From Clostridiales bacterium (GTDB lineage: Bacteria > Bacillota > Clostridia > Christensenellales > Aristaeellaceae), in assembly GCA_017569285.1 (NCBI GenBank), contig CP069419.1:372001-436000 (forward strand): DNA of 64,000 nt. Reading direction: 5' to 3'. This document shows positions 18,507-27,540 of the stretch, piece after piece. Each line of letters begins with the position of its first letter. Position 1 is the first letter of the stretch. Both the position numbers and the translations under genes were made by a program. A model generated the notes under the pieces. The model was not told the DNA's origin and did no database searches. It saw only the letters and a list, made by a program, of their open reading frames with translations.

Positions 18507-20846
18507 ATGAACGCAAAGCAACTGGTCCGGGACGCGGAACAGCGCCTGATGACCGAAACCCATAAAACGCTGGCGGAGGCTTCTGCAACAGAACTGCACA
18601 ACGCCCTGTCCGGCGCTGCCATGGATGCCATCGCCCCGCTGTGGAAGAAGCGGGAGGACGCCCGTTTTCCCCGCCGCCAGGCATACTATCTTTCCATGGA
18701 ATTCCTGGTCGGCCGTCTCGTATACAATAACCTGTACTGTATGGGCCTGCTGGATGAAGTCCGCACCCTGCTGAAGGAAAAAAACGTGGATATTGCCATC
18801 ATGGAGGATGTGGAGGATGACGCCTTCGGCAACGGCGGTCTCGGCCGTCTCGCCGCATGCTTCCTGGACAGTGCCGCATCCTGCAATATCCCGCTGACCG
18901 GATATGGTCTCCGTTTCAGATACGGTCTGTTTAAGCAGAAGTTTGTGGACGGCCGCCAGTCGGAGGAACCGGATGACTGGTCCCGTTACGGGGATCCATG
19001 GTCCATCCGCCGTCCCGATGACGCAGTGGTTGTTTCGATGAAGACCGGAGACGTCCTGGCCGTTCCGTATGACATGCCGGTGATCGGATACGGAATGAAG
19101 AACATCGGAACGCTGCGGCTTTGGCAGACCGAAAGTCTGCATGAGATGGATTTCGATCTGTTCAACCGGCAGGAGTACGCCAAAGCCGCCGCCAATAAGA
19201 ACCAGGCGGAAGACATCACCAAATTCCTGTATCCGAATGATACCCGAAAAGAAGGAAAGCAGCTGCGTGTAAAACAGCAGTATGTGCTGGTTTCCGCAAC
19301 CATGCAGGATATCCTCCGCGGATACCGGAAACGCCACGGCAGCGACTATTCCTTCTTTGCCCGTGAAACGGCTGCCCAGCTGAATGACACCCATCCGACC
19401 ATGGCAATTCCGGAACTGATCCGGCTCCTGAATGAAGACGGCGTCAGCTTTGAGGATGCGTTCCGGATTGCCTGCGACACGTTTGCCTACACCAATCACA
19501 CAGTCATGCAGGAAGCCCTTGAAAAATGGGATTTGGCGTTGCTCTCATCCGTCTGCCCGCAAATCGTCTCCGTGATCCGGAAGATTGATGCCCGTTTCCG
19601 GAAGGAAATGAAAGGGCTGAAAAAGGAGATCACACCTTCCCTTTGCATCATCCTGAACGGACAGGTCCATATGGCGGAGCTGGCAGTCTATGCCACCCAC
19701 GCGGTCAACGGCGTTGCGGAGCTGCATTCGGAAATCCTGAAGAACGATCTTTTCGCCGACTGGTACCGGATCTGGCCGGAACGTTTCCAGAACAAAACAA
19801 ATGGAATTACCCAGCGCCGCTGGCTTGGGCTCTGCAATCCGGAGCTCTGCAGCCTGATCGAAAGCAAAATCGGTCCCGGCTTCATCACCGACCTGGATGA
19901 GCTGAAAAAGCTGCTGCCGGCGGTCAATGCCTCCCTCTGCAAAAAGTTCATTGCCGTCAAAAAGCAGAAAAAGAAGCAGCTCAGCAGTGAAATCCTGCGG
20001 CGTGAAGGCGTGGAGCTGGACCCGTCCATGGTGTTTGACGTACAGATCAAGCGCTTGCATGAATACAAGCGCCAGTTTATGAATGCTCTGAGTATCCTGG
20101 CCATCTATGACCAGCTGAAGCGCGGCCAGCTGAAGGATCTTCCGCCCGTTGCATTCATTTTCGGTGCGAAGGCCGCTCCCGGTTACGACCGGGCCAAAGC
20201 GGTAATCCACTGGATTAACATGATCGCAGACAAAGTCAATAACGATCCGATAACCCGGGACCGGCTGAAGGTGGTCTTCGTCCAGAACTATAATTGTTCC
20301 TGGGCGGAAAAGATCATTCCCGCGGCGGACATCTCTGAACAAATCTCCCCTGCCGGAACAGAAGCATCCGGCACCGGCAATATGAAATTGATGCTGAACG
20401 GTGCGGTAACCCTGGGAACCTTCGATGGTGCGAATGTGGAAATCGTGGAAGAAGCCGGCCGGGAAAACAACTATATTTTCGGTGCCACGGTCGATGAGCT
20501 GGAAAAAATCAGGGATTCCTATGATCCGAATGGAATCTATAAAAAGAATGCACTCCTCCGCCGTGCGCTGGATACTCTGGTGGACGGTACCTTCCCCGAT
20601 GAGGACGGCCGGCTGAAGGAACTGCACGACGCAATCCTGAAGGGCGCCTCCTGGCACAAACCCGATCATTACTTCGTCATGAAGGATTTCCCGAGCTATT
20701 ATGAAGCTAAGCTTCAGGCAATCCGGGACGCAAAAGCGGACGAAGTTGCCTTCGCCCGCAAGTGCCTGATCAATATCGCCTGTGCCGGAAAGTTCTCCTC
20801 TGACCGTACAATCCGCCAGTACGCAAAGGAAATCTGGAAAGTCTGA
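18507..20846 (+). CDS. glgP: Glycogen/maltodextrin phosphorylase
   Basis: 779 aa, GT35. Releases glucose-1-phosphate from alpha-1,4-glucans with inorganic phosphate. The pyridoxal-phosphate lysine is K627 in EASGTGNMKLMLNG. Other family blocks are YYLSMEFLVGR, NGGLGRLAACF, NDTHPTMAIPEL and FVQNYN. It is slightly shorter than animal and E. coli enzymes, as usual for Firmicutes. MalQ just upstream rearranges short dextrins into substrates, so the pair degrades internal glycogen or imported maltodextrins. Its transcript should end at a terminator located inside the 3' end of rsmI. Confidence 0.96.
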   Translation: MNAKQLVRDAEQRLMTETHKTLAEASATELHNALSGAAMDAIAPLWKKREDARFPRRQAYYLSMEFLVGRLVYNNLYCMGLLDEVRTLLKEKNVDIAIMEDVEDDAFGNGGLGRLAACFLDSAASCNIPLTGYGLRFRYGLFKQKFVDGRQSEEPDDWSRYGDPWSIRRPDDAVVVSMKTGDVLAVPYDMPVIGYGMKNIGTLRLWQTESLHEMDFDLFNRQEYAKAAANKNQAEDITKFLYPNDTRKEGKQLRVKQQYVLVSATMQDILRGYRKRHGSDYSFFARETAAQLNDTHPTMAIPELIRLLNEDGVSFEDAFRIACDTFAYTNHTVMQEALEKWDLALLSSVCPQIVSVIRKIDARFRKEMKGLKKEITPSLCIILNGQVHMAELAVYATHAVNGVAELHSEILKNDLFADWYRIWPERFQNKTNGITQRRWLGLCNPELCSLIESKIGPGFITDLDELKKLLPAVNASLCKKFIAVKKQKKKQLSSEILRREGVELDPSMVFDVQIKRLHEYKRQFMNALSILAIYDQLKRGQLKDLPPVAFIFGAKAAPGYDRAKAVIHWINMIADKVNNDPITRDRLKVVFVQNYNCSWAEKIIPAADISEQISPAGTEASGTGNMKLMLNGAVTLGTFDGANVEIVEEAGRENNYIFGATVDELEKIRDSYDPNGIYKKNALLRRALDTLVDGTFPDEDGRLKELHDAILKGASWHKPDHYFVMKDFPSYYEAKLQAIRDAKADEVAFARKCLINIACAGKFSSDRTIRQYAKEIWKV

Positions 20847-20850
20847 CCGC

Positions 20851-21708
20851 TTATTCGGAAACTGCCTTTTTCAACCGTAACGCCGCCTGTTTGACGGCGT
20901 TCTTTTTTTCACCGTTCCGGATCAGCACTTCCTGGGCTTCCCGGAGCGACAGGCCGCTGTCGATCGCATCCGCCAGCCTGGCTGCTACGGATCCGGAAAC
21001 AGCAGCCGGTTCTGCGTCTTTTTCCGGTACTCCGTGAAGGTCCATCACCACGCAGTATTCACCCTTTTCCGTTTTTTCATTGGCAGCAAGGGCCTGCAGT
21101 ACCTCGTCCGGGGTTCCGTAGAGAGTTTTCTCATGCAGTTTGGTCAGGTCGCAGCAAACGGTCAGCCGGGCTTCCGGAAGGGTCTCGCGGATGGCTTCCG
21201 TCAGCGCAATGATCCGGTACGGGGATTCATGCAGAACCGCCACCCGGACTCCCTGCCCGATCTCCTTCAGCTTGTTCTGAAGGTCTTTCTTCTCCCGGGG
21301 CAGAAAGCCGTAAAACGCGAATTCCCGCGCGTCAAAACCGGAAATGGATACCGCGGCAATTCCCGCGCTGCATCCGGGTACCGGAATCACCGGAATCCCA
21401 CGGGCTGCGCATGCGGCCACTACCATATTCCCCGGGTCCGAAATGCACGGGGTTCCCGCATCTGTTACCAGCGCGGCCTTCAGGTCTTCCGTCCGGATCC
21501 GGTCTGCCAGTGCTTCCGCCTGGGATGTCTCATTGTGCCGGTGGCATGAGATCATCTTCGTCTGGAATCCGAATACCTGGCCCAGCTTCATGGTCACACG
21601 CGTATCTTCAGCAATAATCAGGTCGGCCGTTTTCAGCGTTTCAATCCCGCGCGGGGAAAAATCGCTCAGGTTGCCGATCGGAGTGGCTGTTACAAACAAA
21701 ACTGCCAT
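20851..21708 (-). CDS. rsmI: 16S rRNA (cytidine(1402)-2'-O)-methyltransferase RsmI
   Basis: 285 aa. Methylates the ribose of C1402 in the 30S decoding centre; RsmH, encoded next to it, methylates N4 of the same nucleotide. Tetrapyrrole-methylase-fold motifs are present: TPIGNL, AEDTR, DAGTPCISDPG, VPGCSAGIAAV and FYGFLPR. The start ATG lies 3 bases after the rsmH stop. The 3' end lies 4 bases from the convergent glgP stop and contains, on the other strand, the glgP terminator. Confidence 0.95.
   Translation of the reverse strand: MAVLFVTATPIGNLSDFSPRGIETLKTADLIIAEDTRVTMKLGQVFGFQTKMISCHRHNETSQAEALADRIRTEDLKAALVTDAGTPCISDPGNMVVAACAARGIPVIPVPGCSAGIAAVSISGFDAREFAFYGFLPREKKDLQNKLKEIGQGVRVAVLHESPYRIIALTEAIRETLPEARLTVCCDLTKLHEKTLYGTPDEVLQALAANEKTEKGEYCVVMDLHGVPEKDAEPAAVSGSVAARLADAIDSGLSLREAQEVLIRNGEKKNAVKQAALRLKKAVSE
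20879..20909 (+). terminator. Terminator of glgP embedded in the rsmI coding sequence
   Basis: AACGCCG (20879-20885), loop of 9 bases, CGGCGTT (20895-20901), then C and seven T residues. It is oriented for the plus-strand glgP transcript. On the minus strand the same bases encode the lysine-rich end of RsmI. Confidence 0.8.
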
Positions 21709-21711
21709 TGC

Positions 21712-22659
21712 TTAAACCTTTCTGTCCAGCTTTTCCGCAATCCGGAGTTTGGCGCTCCTTGCCCGCGGATTCCGTGCTGTCTCTTCCCCGGATGGTGCAA
21801 TTGCTCCGCCGCCAAGCACCTTCACCGACGGTTTCCGGCCGCAGGTGCAGATCGGTGCTTTCGGCGGGCAGATGCATGGGTTTTCAAGGGTTTTGAAAGT
21901 CCGTTTCACGATCCGGTCTTCGAGTGAATGGAATGTGATGACACAGATTCGTCCGCCCGGCGCCAGGCAGTCCACGAAATCACGCAGCGCCTGCTCCAGC
22001 GGATCCAGCTCGTCATTGATCCGGATCCGGACCGCCTGGAATGTCCTTCGGGCCGGGTGTCCGTCATCCTTCCGGCGTACTGCCTTTGGAATCGCGGCGT
22101 CCACCGCTTCCACCAGGTCAAATGTGGTTGCCAGAGGTTTCACTGCGCGGTGTTCACAGATAATCCGCGCGATCCGCGCCGCCCATTTCTCCTCGCCGTA
22201 GTCCCGGATGACCTCCATGATCTCCCGTTCCGGAGCGCTGTTCAGGAATTCAGCGGCGGTGATTCCCCGGCTTCGGTCCATCCGCATATCCAGGGGGGCG
22301 TCTTCGTGATAGCTGAACCCCCGTTCCGGGGTATCCAGCTGCGGACTGGAAACGCCAAGGTCCAGCAGTACACCGTCCAGTTTGGGCGCTCCTGCCTCTG
22401 TCAGCAGTTCCCTTCCGTCATGAAAATTGCCATGGATTGCCTGGAAACCGGGATATTCCTTCAGGCGGGCTTCCGCCGCCCGGATGGCGTTCTCATCCCG
22501 GTCAATCCCATACAGCCGGGCCGTTCCGCCGGATGCTTTCAGGATCGCTTCGCTGTGTCCGCCGCCGCCCAGCGTGCCGTCACAGTAAATACCGTTCTCC
22601 CGGACGTTCATCCATTCCAGGACTTCCTGAAGCAGCACCGGTTCATGCCGAAATTCCAT
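21712..22659 (-). CDS. rsmH: 16S rRNA (cytosine(1402)-N(4))-methyltransferase RsmH
   Basis: 315 aa. The start is the ATG at 22657-22659 (MEFRHEPVLLQEV), preceded by GGGGGAGTTGTCAG; this fits the conserved family start, whereas a longer in-frame start would run into a hairpin. SAM-binding DGTLGGGGHS (residues 27-36), the GVLLDLGVSSPQLD block and the C-terminal RNPRARSAKLRIAEK are diagnostic. It forms a functional pair with rsmI. Here it sits after valS rather than at the head of the usual dcw cell-division cluster. Confidence 0.95.
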   Translation of the reverse strand: MEFRHEPVLLQEVLEWMNVRENGIYCDGTLGGGGHSEAILKASGGTARLYGIDRDENAIRAAEARLKEYPGFQAIHGNFHDGRELLTEAGAPKLDGVLLDLGVSSPQLDTPERGFSYHEDAPLDMRMDRSRGITAAEFLNSAPEREIMEVIRDYGEEKWAARIARIICEHRAVKPLATTFDLVEAVDAAIPKAVRRKDDGHPARRTFQAVRIRINDELDPLEQALRDFVDCLAPGGRICVITFHSLEDRIVKRTFKTLENPCICPPKAPICTCGRKPSVKVLGGGAIAPSGEETARNPRARSAKLRIAEKLDRKV

Positions 22660-22677
22660 CTGACAACTCCCCCGAAA

Positions 22678-22718
22678 CCGGTAACGGGCCGCGGAAAAAT
22701 CCACGGCCCGGTTTCCGG
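22678..22718 (-). repeat. Long G+C-rich hairpin between valS and rsmH
   Basis: CGGGCCGCGG (22685-22694), loop AAAAAT, CCACGGCCCG (22701-22710), extended outward by CCGG on both sides (22678-22681 and 22715-22718). One wobble pair. No T tract follows on either strand, so this is not a standard terminator. It fills almost the whole gap between the two genes. Confidence 0.7.
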
Positions 22719-22720
22719 TA

Positions 22721-25375
22721 TTAAATCTGTTCCTTCAGTTCAGCAATCCGTTTTTCCAGGGCTTCTGCCTTGGCAGCAGCTGCTTCCAGCTTATCCTTTT
22801 CCTGCTGGACCAGCTGTGCCGGTGCCTTGGCGATAAAGCCGGCATTATTCAGCATACCCCGGGAGCGGTTCATTTCCTTGCCGATATTCTCCAGTTCCTT
22901 GGTGAGGCGTGCGATCTCCTTGTCGAAATCCACCAGATCGCCAAGCGGGATAAACAGCTCGCCGGCCGCGGTTACCGCAGAAACCGTCTTCTCGGTTACC
23001 TGGTTCCGGTCTGCCAGCAGTTCGGTCTCAGATGCTCCTGCCAGCCGGCGGAAGTATCCGTCGCCGCCTGCCAGCGTCTCCTGCCAGCCTTCGCCGGGCA
23101 GCAGCATCAGGCGGGTCCGTTTGGAAGGCGCTACATTCATCTCGCTGCGGAGGTTCCGGATCGTCCGGATGATTTCCATGATACCCTGCATCCGGGTTTC
23201 ATCCGCTTCGAACACATAGTCTTCACGGTATTCCGGCCACTTCTGCAGCATCAGGAAGCCTTCGCTGTCCGGCAGGTATTTGTAAACCTGCTCGGTCAGG
23301 AACGGCATGAAGGGGTGCAGCAGCTTGAGCAGGTTTTCCAGCACATACAGCAGCACGGCCTTCACGGTTCCCTTGCTCTCGCCGTCTTCGCCCAGCAGGC
23401 GGCTCTTGCTCAGTTCAATATACCAGTCGCAGAATTCGCTCCAGGCAAAATCATAGATCTTGGTTGCGGCCAGTCCGAAATCGCCGTCCTCCATATGGTC
23501 GGATATGTCGCGGACTGCTTCCTGCAGCCGGGTCAGAATCCACTTGTCCGCCGTCTCCAGCTGTACGGGAACAAAAGGCTTCCGCTCGTTCACATTCATC
23601 AGCACGAACCGGCTGGCGTTCCATACTTTATTGGCGAAGTTCCGGGCAGATTCCACCTTCTCCCGGCTGTACCGGGTATCATTTCCGGGACTGACTCCCA
23701 TCACCAGGCTGAAGCGCAGCGCATCAGCTCCGTATTCATCCACCACTTCCAGCGGATCCACGCCGTTTCCGAGGGACTTGGACATCTTCCGTCCCAGCTC
23801 ATCCCGCACCAGGCCGTGAATCAGCACCGTCTCAAACGGGGCCGCACCCATATTCTCAATACCGGCAACCATCATTCGGGATACCCAGAAAGTGATGATA
23901 TCATAGCCGGTCACCAGCACGTTAGTGGGATAGAAGTACTTCAGGTCCTCCGTCTTGTCCGGCCACCCCAGCGTGGAGAAAGGCCAAAGGGCGGATGAAA
24001 ACCAGGTGTCCAGCACATCTTCATCCTGATGCAGCTTCCCGCCGCACTTCGGGCAGGCGGTCGGGTCTTCCCGGCTCACGGTCATCTCGCCGCAGTTATC
24101 GCAATACCATACGGGAATCCGATGGCCCCACCAGAGCTGGCGGCTGATGCACCAGTCACGGATGTTTTCCATCCAGTTGTAGTACATCTTGCTGAAGCGT
24201 TCCGGCACAAACTTCGTCCGGCCTTCCCTTACCGCAGCAATCGCAGGTTCCGCCAGGGTCTTCATTTTCACGAACCACTGTTCGCTGAGGCGGGGTTCCA
24301 CAGGAGTATCCCCGTGACGGTAGCAGAAGCCCACATTATGGCTGTAATCTTCAATCTTTACCAGCAGGCCGAGCTTCTCCAGCTCTTCCACCACGGCCTT
24401 ACGGCATTCCATGGGATCCATCCCGGCAAAACGGCCGGCATTCTCATTCATGGTGCCGTCGTCATTGGTTACCGTGATGATCTCCAGGTTATGCCGCTGG
24501 GCTACTTCGAAGTCATTCGGATCATGGGCCGGCGTCATCTTCACCGCACCGGTGCCGAATTCCATCTCCACATAGTCATCGGCGACGACCGGGATTTCCT
24601 TATTCACGATGGGCAGAATCACTTTCCTGCCTACCAGGTTCGTGTACCGCTCATCTGCGGGATTCACCGCCACGCCGGTATCACCCAGCATGGTTTCCGG
24701 CCGGGTGGTTGCTACTACCACGCCCTCACTGCCGTCCGCGCCGGGATAGCGGATATGCCACAGGTGGCTGGCCACATCCTTGTAAACCACTTCCGCATCG
24801 CTGATGGCGCTCTGGCAGGCAGGGCACCAGTTGATCATCCGGTTCCCCCGATAGATCAGGCCTTTTTCATACAGGCGAACAAATACCTCACGGACAGCCC
24901 GGCTGCATCCTTCATCCATGGTGAAGCGTTCCCGCGTCCAGTCGCAGCTGACACCCATTTTCCGCTGCTGGTGAACGATTCGTCCGCCGTATTCCTTTTT
25001 CCAGTTCCAGGCGCGTTCCAGGAAAGCTTCCCGTCCGATCCCTTCCTTTGTCAGGCCTTCCTTCCGCATCGCTTCCACGATTCTCACTTCCGTGGCGATG
25101 GCAGCATGGTCAGTCCCGGGCAGCCAGAGGGTCGGATCTCCCTTCATCCGGTGATAGCGGATCGGTGCATCCTGCATCACGCAGTCCATGGCATGGCCCA
25201 TATGGAGCTGCCCGGTAACATTGGGCGGAGGCATCACAATTGTGAAGGGCTTCTTCCCTTCCACACGGTGCGCGGTAAACGCGCCGGCTTCTTCCCATTC
25301 CTTATAGATTTCCGCCTCAATTTCCTGCGGATTGAACCGGGTTTCCATGTCTGCGCCGGTCTTCTTCTGGCTCAT
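22721..25375 (-). CDS. valS: Valyl-tRNA synthetase
   Basis: 884 aa, class Ia. The HIGH motif is HMGH (58-61) within PPPNVTGQLHMGH, and the KMSKS motif is at 530-534. The editing domain has TTRPETMLGDT and the anticodon-binding region follows. The C-terminal 70 residues form the ValS coiled coil (EIARLTKELENIGKEMNRSR). Start ATG at 25375 follows CGGAGGTCAGAGCC. The 100 bases upstream contain the rpmF terminator and no T-box, which is noteworthy for a Firmicutes valS. Confidence 0.97.
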   Translation of the reverse strand: MSQKKTGADMETRFNPQEIEAEIYKEWEEAGAFTAHRVEGKKPFTIVMPPPNVTGQLHMGHAMDCVMQDAPIRYHRMKGDPTLWLPGTDHAAIATEVRIVEAMRKEGLTKEGIGREAFLERAWNWKKEYGGRIVHQQRKMGVSCDWTRERFTMDEGCSRAVREVFVRLYEKGLIYRGNRMINWCPACQSAISDAEVVYKDVASHLWHIRYPGADGSEGVVVATTRPETMLGDTGVAVNPADERYTNLVGRKVILPIVNKEIPVVADDYVEMEFGTGAVKMTPAHDPNDFEVAQRHNLEIITVTNDDGTMNENAGRFAGMDPMECRKAVVEELEKLGLLVKIEDYSHNVGFCYRHGDTPVEPRLSEQWFVKMKTLAEPAIAAVREGRTKFVPERFSKMYYNWMENIRDWCISRQLWWGHRIPVWYCDNCGEMTVSREDPTACPKCGGKLHQDEDVLDTWFSSALWPFSTLGWPDKTEDLKYFYPTNVLVTGYDIITFWVSRMMVAGIENMGAAPFETVLIHGLVRDELGRKMSKSLGNGVDPLEVVDEYGADALRFSLVMGVSPGNDTRYSREKVESARNFANKVWNASRFVLMNVNERKPFVPVQLETADKWILTRLQEAVRDISDHMEDGDFGLAATKIYDFAWSEFCDWYIELSKSRLLGEDGESKGTVKAVLLYVLENLLKLLHPFMPFLTEQVYKYLPDSEGFLMLQKWPEYREDYVFEADETRMQGIMEIIRTIRNLRSEMNVAPSKRTRLMLLPGEGWQETLAGGDGYFRRLAGASETELLADRNQVTEKTVSAVTAAGELFIPLGDLVDFDKEIARLTKELENIGKEMNRSRGMLNNAGFIAKAPAQLVQQEKDKLEAAAAKAEALEKRIAELKEQI

Positions 25376-25412
25376 GGCTCTGACCTCCGATTATTTCATT
25401 CGCGGATTAATG

Positions 25413-25444
25413 AAAAACAGCTCCGACCCTGATGGGCGGAGCTG
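25413..25444 (-). terminator. Terminator after rpmF
   Basis: On the minus strand CAGCTCCG (25444-25437), loop, CGGAGCTG (25425-25418), then TTTTT (25417-25413). It lies between rpmF and valS. Confidence 0.85.
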
Positions 25445-25475
25445 CAAAATCACGATCCAAAAAAGCAGTCGACAA

Positions 25476-25667
25476 TCAGGCGTTCTTTTCTTCGTCCTTA
25501 TTGACGACCTGGACGCCGTTATAATAACCGCAATTCTTGCACACGCGATGAGCCAACTTCATCTGATGACACTGGGGGCATTCAACGATCCCCGGCAAGG
25601 TCAGCTTCCAGTTGGCGCGGCGGCTGTGCTTGCGAGCCTTTGATACTTTCCCCTTCGGAACAGCCAT
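25476..25667 (-). CDS. rpmF: Ribosomal protein bL32
   Basis: 63 aa. Starts [18 protein letters not shown], typical of bL32. It keeps four cysteines (CPQC and CKNC), the zinc-binding form of the protein. The acidic tail KDEEKNA is slightly long. It follows the yceD-like gene by 3 bases, the near-universal yceD-rpmF pair, from the promoter at 26191-26219. A terminator at 25413-25444 ends the unit. Confidence 0.97.
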   Translation of the reverse strand: MAVPKGKVSKARKHSRRANWKLTLPGIVECPQCHQMKLAHRVCKNCGYYNGVQVVNKDEEKNA

Positions 25668-25670
25668 GAT

Positions 25671-26162
25671 TCACACCTCCAATTTGTTTTCAAGCAATTG
25701 CTGCAGCCCTGCAAACGGATATTGAATACCCGGCTCATTCGGGGCGGCATCCGGGTCCCTGTATTCAAAGCCCGGGCAATCCTCCCTGCAAAGGAAACGG
25801 ATTGGCAGGGCCATGACGGCGTATGACATCACCAGCTTGTCCAGGAAAACCTCGTGCCCGTCGTAGGCAAAGATTTCGTCATCTTCCTGATCTCCGCCCC
25901 GCTGGAACGTTTCGTCGAAGCTGTTTTCAACCCCGGCTTCCGCGTCCCCCAGGCAGTTGGCACAGGGAGCATGGGCAACGGTCTTCAGCTTGCCTTTTAC
26001 CGCGATGTTGCCGTCTTCATCCGCCAGGAAAGTTCCTTCCACCGCACAGTCGTCCAGTCGGACGGTGTCGCCGGCGATTTCCTGATCCGCAATGGCCTGC
26101 GTTCCGGAAAATCGGTACTCCTGGCCGGGATGGGCTAAAGCATCTGATACGTCAAGCTTCAT
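25671..26162 (-). CDS. yceD: DUF177 (YceD-type) protein
   Basis: 163 aa. The core motif is APCANCLGD, with a central acidic segment (ETFQRGGDQEDDEIFAYDG) and a C-terminal FLCREDCPGFEY. The paired cysteines suggest metal binding. Family members co-occur with rpmF and in plants act in 23S rRNA accumulation, so a role in large-subunit biogenesis is likely. The ATG follows GAGGTGAGGAC and is only about 20 bases from the expected transcript start. Confidence 0.9.
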   Translation of the reverse strand: MKLDVSDALAHPGQEYRFSGTQAIADQEIAGDTVRLDDCAVEGTFLADEDGNIAVKGKLKTVAHAPCANCLGDAEAGVENSFDETFQRGGDQEDDEIFAYDGHEVFLDKLVMSYAVMALPIRFLCREDCPGFEYRDPDAAPNEPGIQYPFAGLQQLLENKLEV

Positions 26163-26190
26163 GTCCTCACCTCAAAAGTGACCGTCGATA

Positions 26191-26219
26191 ATTATAGTTG
26201 TTTCAAAACCGTTTGTCAA
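26191..26219 (-). promoter_or_regulatory. Consensus sigma-A promoter of yceD-rpmF
   Basis: Minus strand TTGACA (26219-26214), 17-base spacer, TATAAT (26196-26191); both hexamers are perfect. It lies directly downstream of the ackA stop, implying strong transcription of the ribosomal pair. Confidence 0.88.
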
Positions 26220-26227
26220 CAACAATT

Positions 26228-27466
26228 TCAATTGTCCCGGACCTTTCCGGTCGTGACCAGATCCAGGGTATCCCGGGCAATCATGATTTCCTCATTGGTC
26301 GGAATCACGCAGATCTTAACCTTGCTGTCGGCTGCGGAAATCACAGCTTCGCTGCGGGTCTTGTTCTTTTCCGGATCAATCTTCGCGCCCATGAATTCCA
26401 GGCCGTCAATCACCCGTTCACGCAGGGAAGCATTGTTCTCCCCGATACCGGCCGTGAAGCAGATCACGTCCACCCCGCCCATAGCGGCTGCGTAGGAACC
26501 GATATACTTCTTGATGCCGTAAATCAGCATCTCCTGGGCGAGAATTGCGTTCTCGTCTCCCTGATCGGCCAGAGCATCAATATCGCGGCAGTCGCTGCTC
26601 TTTCCGCTGATACCCAGCAGGCCGCTCTTCTTGTTCATCATGGTCAGCACTTCATCCACACTGATCGGATGGCCCAGGGGCGTACCGTCATCCTTCAGGG
26701 GGTTGTTGGCAATAAACTGCACAACAGCCGGGTCGCAGCTGCCGCACCGGGTGCCCATCAGCAAGCCTTCCAGAGGCGTCAGGCCCATGGATGTATCCAC
26801 GCACTTCCCGTCCTTCACAGCGCTCAGGCTGGATCCGTTCCCCAGGTGGGCAATGATAATCCGCTGCCCCTTGGGGCTGATCCCCAGGAATTCGCATACC
26901 CGGCGGCTGACATAGCGGTGGCTGGTTCCGTGGAAACCGTAGCGGCGCACATGCAGCTTTTCCTCATACATCTTCGGAACGCCGTACATATAGGCCTTCG
27001 GAGGCATTGTCTGGTGGAATGCAGTATCAAACACGGCGACCTGCGGAGTGCCTTTCATGACCTTCTCGCACGCTTCGATTCCCATCAGGTTGGCAGGATT
27101 GTGAAGCGGTCCCAGCGGGAAGCAGTCCCGGATGGCCTGTTTTGCCGCATCATTCACAATAACGGAAGCGGTAAACGCACTGCCGCCATGGAGGACACGG
27201 TGGCCGACCGCACCGATTTCATCCGTGCTTTTGATCACGCCGAATTCCGGATCCTGCAGGATCTTCAGCATCAGCTGTGCAGCCGCCTCATGATCCTTGA
27301 TTTCCTCACAGATCTCCGTCTTTTTTCCGCCGGCGCTGTGTTTCAGCTTGCTTCCCTCAATACCGATCCGTTCCACCAGGCCTTTGGCCAGTTCCTTCTC
27401 GCCGTCCATGTCGATCAGCTGATACTTCAGGGAAGAGGATCCTGCGTTTACTACCAGAATTTTCAT
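26228..27466 (-). CDS. ackA: Acetate kinase
   Basis: 412 aa. Acetyl phosphate plus ADP gives acetate plus ATP, the last step of fermentative acetate formation. Signatures are VVNAGSSSLKYQL at the start, GHRVLHGG, VAVFDTAFHQTMP, RRYGFHGTSHRYVS and GGVDVICFTAGIGENN, covering the nucleotide and acetate sites. A phosphotransacetylase gene is not adjacent. The ATG follows AAAGGAGTAACGGAGC. It has its own promoter at 27504-27532. Confidence 0.97.
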   Translation of the reverse strand: MKILVVNAGSSSLKYQLIDMDGEKELAKGLVERIGIEGSKLKHSAGGKKTEICEEIKDHEAAAQLMLKILQDPEFGVIKSTDEIGAVGHRVLHGGSAFTASVIVNDAAKQAIRDCFPLGPLHNPANLMGIEACEKVMKGTPQVAVFDTAFHQTMPPKAYMYGVPKMYEEKLHVRRYGFHGTSHRYVSRRVCEFLGISPKGQRIIIAHLGNGSSLSAVKDGKCVDTSMGLTPLEGLLMGTRCGSCDPAVVQFIANNPLKDDGTPLGHPISVDEVLTMMNKKSGLLGISGKSSDCRDIDALADQGDENAILAQEMLIYGIKKYIGSYAAAMGGVDVICFTAGIGENNASLRERVIDGLEFMGAKIDPEKNKTRSEAVISAADSKVKICVIPTNEEIMIARDTLDLVTTGKVRDN

Positions 27467-27503
27467 GCTCCGTTACTCCTTTTACTTGTTTCGGTCCTTC
27501 AGA

Positions 27504-27532
27504 ATTATACTCGTAATCCGGGGAAATGAAAA
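27504..27532 (-). promoter_or_regulatory. Sigma-A promoter of ackA
   Basis: Minus strand TTTTCA (27532-27527), 17-base spacer, perfect TATAAT (27509-27504), about 38 bases upstream of the ackA ATG. The hexamer pair is identical to that of the EF-G-like gene. Confidence 0.72.
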
Positions 27533-27540
27533 GCCCCAAA

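Noticed and set aside
24029-25432. 467-codon plus-strand frame opposite valS
   Set aside because: Antisense shadow of valS with low-complexity His/Pro-rich translation.
25376-25475. T-box riboswitch before valS
   Set aside because: No stem I or T-box consensus; the hairpin there is the rpmF terminator.
26222-26235. ACAATT-TC-AATTGT palindrome at the ackA stop as an operator or terminator
   Set aside because: Short, A+T-rich, weak stem without T run; most likely chance overlap with the stop codon.
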